Origin: Malus domestica | Taxonomy: Eukaryota > Streptophyta > Magnoliopsida > Rosales > Rosaceae | NCBI RefSeq assembly: GCF_042453785.1 | Contig: NC_091661.1 | Location: 28,077,501-28,141,500, forward strand | Direction: 5' to 3' | DNA: 64,000 nt | Shown: positions 60,694-64,000 of the stretch, one piece after another | Numbering within the stretch: the first letter of the stretch is position 1 | How the letters are laid out: each line of letters starts with the position of its first letter | Notes under the pieces: generated by a model | The model's input: the letters and a program-made list of their open reading frames with translations, nothing else | What the model was told of the DNA's origin: nothing | The model's database searches: none | Program-made: the position numbers and the translations under genes

Positions 60694-62602
60694 GTGACCA
60701 ACATATTCTGGATTTAGTTAATTTTTTTGAATGCTAACTTTGAAATAGACGATACAAAAATGTACTCCCTTTTCAAGATGAGAAAAGGTAAAACAAGAAG
60801 ATTGTTATCATTGTTCCTCTTTGTAAGAGCTAAGTTCACACACGTCAACTGATTCTGACCATTAATCGCGTGAGATTCACAAAATATTAATGGTTAAAAT
60901 CAATCAATCGCTCATGCGTGCAAACTAATTCTCATCGTTCACGATATTATAAATAACCAGATAATCGCACATGCACAAAATTCACATATCAATTGCCTTG
61001 TTCTAATACTGTCCATCAAAACCAACCTCCAGTCAAACAAATCAAACGTTAACAAAGTCAAAAACACTCGACAACGATTTGGTAATTGGGATCTTATGAT
61101 TTGATTTGTGAGTTAAGATAAGGATGGCTTTGGTTAATGGTGGGTTTAACGTTTTGCACACGAGGATGTGATTGTCTGTGCCCTTTTAGGCTTTTTTGAA
61201 AGAAAATTGTGGACCGCCCGGCCGAAGAAAAACGGGATGTTTGCTGCCAAAACACTCAAAGTTTATGTATATTGTGAGAGCAAACAACTCCAACACACCC
61301 CCCCCCCCCCACCACAACCCACCAACATGTTTGAAAAACTTAAACACCACACCTACACCGGTTGAATTGATTGGACAAATGTCAAACTACTGGGAGAAAG
61401 TTTTGGAAGTTTAATTGTATTTAATTTTTGACTTAATGACTAGGGATTACCTCACGCATTACATCATTAATTTGGATAATGATATCATGGGTTTATCATA
61501 AAAACAAGAACTCATTTTCCCTTGTTTATAGTTTTACTGTTTGTTGATCTTAACAATAACAAAGTGCTTTGATGCAAAAGTTGTGTGTTCAAATGCTCGT
61601 TGTTTGTGTAGAGTTTATAGTTAAGTTGCTTAAAAGCATTTATTCATTTTCTCTAATATTGCATGTAGTGTAAAAATTGTACTACTCAATGTTTGGTTCC
61701 AAGTAATAAAAGTAGTAACAAATTTTCTACTTTCACACGTCATTAATCGGCAAGAAAATTTATTTCCTAGTTTTTAATTCTTTTGTTGTACAATAGTTTA
61801 TCAAGGTTATAGTAGTATGCATGTGATTCAATATCCTAGGTAAATAAGGTGGTGGGTTTCCACTCATTCGTAGTAGCAGAGTCGATGCGGCGGCATTAGC
61901 ATTCCTTGACCCCAATAAGTTTGTGAGTATACCCTTTTGAAAAAAATATTTGATCCCTAGCTATACCACCAGCAGATGAAATAAATAAGGATCTTTAATA
62001 TATATTATTTCAACAGGCACAAAACTAAAAAGAAAAATTGAACACACTAACTTGTCTTTGTCAATTCCAAGTTTCTCCGTTGTTCAAGTTCAATCAGGCG
62101 CTTCCACCGCAATTGATTGTACTATTCCAGGAATCTCAAATATCCAATCTTCAATAATTGTTCTTATCTTAAATTATTGTGGTTTTTAGGCTTTCACTCA
62201 ATTCCAATTTTGAACGGAGGAAAGGAAGAAATCATACGGCGGCAACAGAACTTAGAATTTGATGGTCTGAGTGCCATCGTCTCCATTTACAATATTGGGC
62301 ATGAAAAAAGGTTCTTGAATGTAGTATAATTTAGTCAAACTTAGATATTTTTTGGTGCATATGGTCATTTCAAGATTCTTTATTCCAAATTTCACTTGTT
62401 AATTCCATAATTCATAATTATATATTAGTTAATTCGAAAATCCATTGGATTTATATAATTATATGTAGTAATTGGAAAATGGCTTTGTATGGTTTCTGAT
62501 CATTCGATTAGATGGTATAAATATTTGTCTCTATGAGAATATATATATGATAACGAACTGAAGACTGAAAGTGCCGAATTAGGTTTTTTTTTTTTTTTTT
62601 TT
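60694..62602. other. Spacer
   Basis: AT-rich, non-coding. A run of ten or more C lies at 61300-61311 and a long T run at 62584-62602. No gene recognised. Confidence 0.5.
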
Positions 62603-62795
62603 GTTGCGACTGCTTCAATTGAAAGAGCTTTTTCGTTGATGAATATTTGAAGATCCACATCGTAATAGGATGAGAGTTCAATAGTTGAATGATAGTTTGG
62701 TTATATACATTGAGAAATATGTATTTGATTATACTGATAATGATGTTGTAATACGACGTTTTCAAAATATGAGAACACATTGTGGACAATTATAA
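62603..62795 (+). pseudogene. hAT transposase C-terminal (hATC) relic
   Basis: The first frame reads VATASIERAFSLMNI, the conserved start of the hAT dimerisation domain; after a frame change VIYIEKYVFDYTDNDVVIRR and FQNMRTHCGQL end at a TAA. This matches the end of plant hAT/TTF-type transposases. The rest of the transposase is missing. Confidence 0.75.
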
Positions 62796-63408
62796 ATAAA
62801 GTATGATTGATTTTTTAAAGTTATTTTTTTACCTGGTCAATCATTGTAATTTCTGGCACTGCCACTACTCATACGTCCCGGAACTCTCTATTTTCCTAAA
62901 TTATTGTAATAGTTTTGAAGCTTCCTTCTCCCCCTCCCCATCCCCCTCTCCTCCCCTCCCCTTAACAATAATAAAATATAAAAAAATTAAAAATTATAGA
63001 AGTTTTACTTTCTACTTAAAAAATGACTTCTCTTTAATTTATCCGCAAGAGAAACACGATCATATCACAAAGATTGTGAAGCATGCATTACACATTTTTT
63101 TAAGGTTAGATCAAAGAGTAGTGGGGCTGACGATAAAGGTGATGCAGTGCTTAAGTAAGAGTGAGATCAGGGAGAGTGCAAAGGTGGAGCTTATTGTTTG
63201 GTTTCTGCATTTGGAATGGAAGAGCCCAGAACCGATATGGACAGTGGAATAAAATCAAAAGGAAATACATAGATCAATTACAGGTCCCATGCACTTTCTG
63301 CTTCCCCTCTGCTCACTCTTATTATTCCCTTTCAGCAAGCAAGTGCGATCAAGCGTCACTAGAATTAACTAATCCTAGTAAGTGTTCATATGTATTTTAG
63401 GGTTAAGT
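62796..63408. other. Spacer with a dispersed repeat
   Basis: AAATTATTGTAATAGTTTTGAA followed by a CT-rich run and AATAATAAAAT near 62899-62975 is also present at 45866-45925 (shared core of about 20 bases). The open frame 62803-63252 shows no family motif. Confidence 0.45.
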
Positions 63409-63853
63409 AAGAATAATTACCCAATTTTTTAGAGTGATTCTAAAATTAGTTCCAATCTTTTAAAACGTTTTAAAAGTTAGACATTCGTTATGTTGCAGAC
63501 ACTAAATGATGATTTTACTAGTATTAAGTGATGATGTTACTAGCATTAAATGATTAGGTAAACAAATACTAAAGTTGGTCTCTACTAGTTGTTGTTTTTG
63601 GAGCTATAATTCCTCAAATTGATTCCTTTTAGGCAAGTTAAGCCATAAATTTGCTTAGCTAAACTGCGTCAATCTGAAAGATTCGAAGCTCCATAGATGA
63701 CTTGAGAGTAAAACCCCGCTTTAATAATTGTCCTCATCACCACTTAACATTAGTGAACCTTATAAATGTTTACTTTTCAAAACGTATTTATTTAGAATGT
63801 TATAAAAGGTTAGGACCAATTTGGAATCACCACTAAAAATTGGGTAGTTATCT
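63409..63853. mobile_element. Inverted-repeat MITE
   Basis: Left ATAATTACCCAATTTTTTAG and GTGATTC, right GAATCACCACTAAAAATTGG and GTAGTTAT; about 445 bp, non-coding. Confidence 0.7.
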
Positions 63854-63877
63854 AGACTTCATCCTATTTTTAATTTG

Positions 63878-64000
63878 GGGTGTGATATCCACACACCCTT
63901 TTTTACTTCTCTCACACCTTTTTGGTTTTCGGCCGTCGGATCGGATGAATTAAAGAAGATCAACGGACAGAAATTAACAAGGGGTGTGTGAGAATTATTA
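63878..64000. mobile_element. Short MITE at the window edge
   Basis: GGTGTGATATCCACACACCC at left and GGGGTGTGTGAGAATTATTA at right form imperfect inverted ends; it may continue past the window. Confidence 0.5.

Noticed and set aside
62803-63252. 149-residue ORF
   Set aside because: No signal, motif or family resemblance; starts in AT-rich spacer.

Overview
The window is plant nuclear DNA. It has intron-bearing genes with GT-AG borders, plant-only gene families, AT-rich spacers, and a dense load of plant LTR elements, LINEs and MITEs. A woody Rosaceae species such as apple or pear is my best guess; this rests on the repeat families and gene content and is not proven by the sequence.

Layout. 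(1) 1-31 kb is a receptor-kinase cluster: two apparently intact LRR-XII type receptor-like kinase genes on the plus strand (1178-4351 and 27873-31032). Between them lie the two halves of exon 2 of a third, dead copy. The halves are 21.8 kb apart because a 170-bp MITE landed in that exon (9-bp target duplication), a long LTR landed in the MITE (TTTTA duplication), and three more LTR elements landed in that LTR: a 13.4-kb Ty3/Gypsy Tat-type element (AATTG), a 1.9-kb solo LTR (CTATC) and a 4.1-kb non-autonomous LTR element (CCCTC). (2) 31-50 kb is a pectin methylesterase inhibitor (PMEI) cluster. A 3-4 kb segment is present three times in tandem (about 31.1-34.1, 34.1-38.1 and 38.1-41.0 kb), with an intact PMEI gene, a PMEI pseudogene stopped by one nonsense codon, and a copy whose PMEI is gone. 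Two more divergent intact PMEI genes lie at 43.5 kb (+) and 49.1 kb (-). (3) 52.5-53.9 kb holds an inverted-repeat element carrying a Cassandra TRIM with its 5S-rRNA-like LTRs. (4) 54.6-59.2 kb holds two minus-strand housekeeping genes, an OTP70-like organellar PPR gene and a nine-exon UMP-CMP/adenylate kinase gene. (5) 59.2-64 kb is repeat-rich spacer with an RTE-type LINE tail fused to an LTR fragment, a hAT transposase relic and MITEs.

The order PMEI - PMEI - OTP70-like PPR - UMP/CMP kinase matches, from memory, the Arabidopsis At4g25250-At4g25280 neighbourhood, so the right half looks like an old conserved block and the left half like a lineage-specific receptor-kinase expansion.

The most unusual material is in the young Tat element. 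Its two 521-bp LTRs look identical by eye. Between its pol region and 3' LTR it has about 6 kb holding an antisense ORF of 224 codons with its own TATA-like box and polyadenylation signal, four different tandem-repeat arrays (one with a 482-bp higher-order period), and duplicated LTR-proximal sequence. Second is the 4.1-kb non-autonomous element, which carries host gene fragments (GH3 beta-glucosidase, probably enolase) and an array of TATA-bearing LTR-like units. Third is the LTR-LINE chimera at 59.9 kb, bounded by an 18-bp target duplication.
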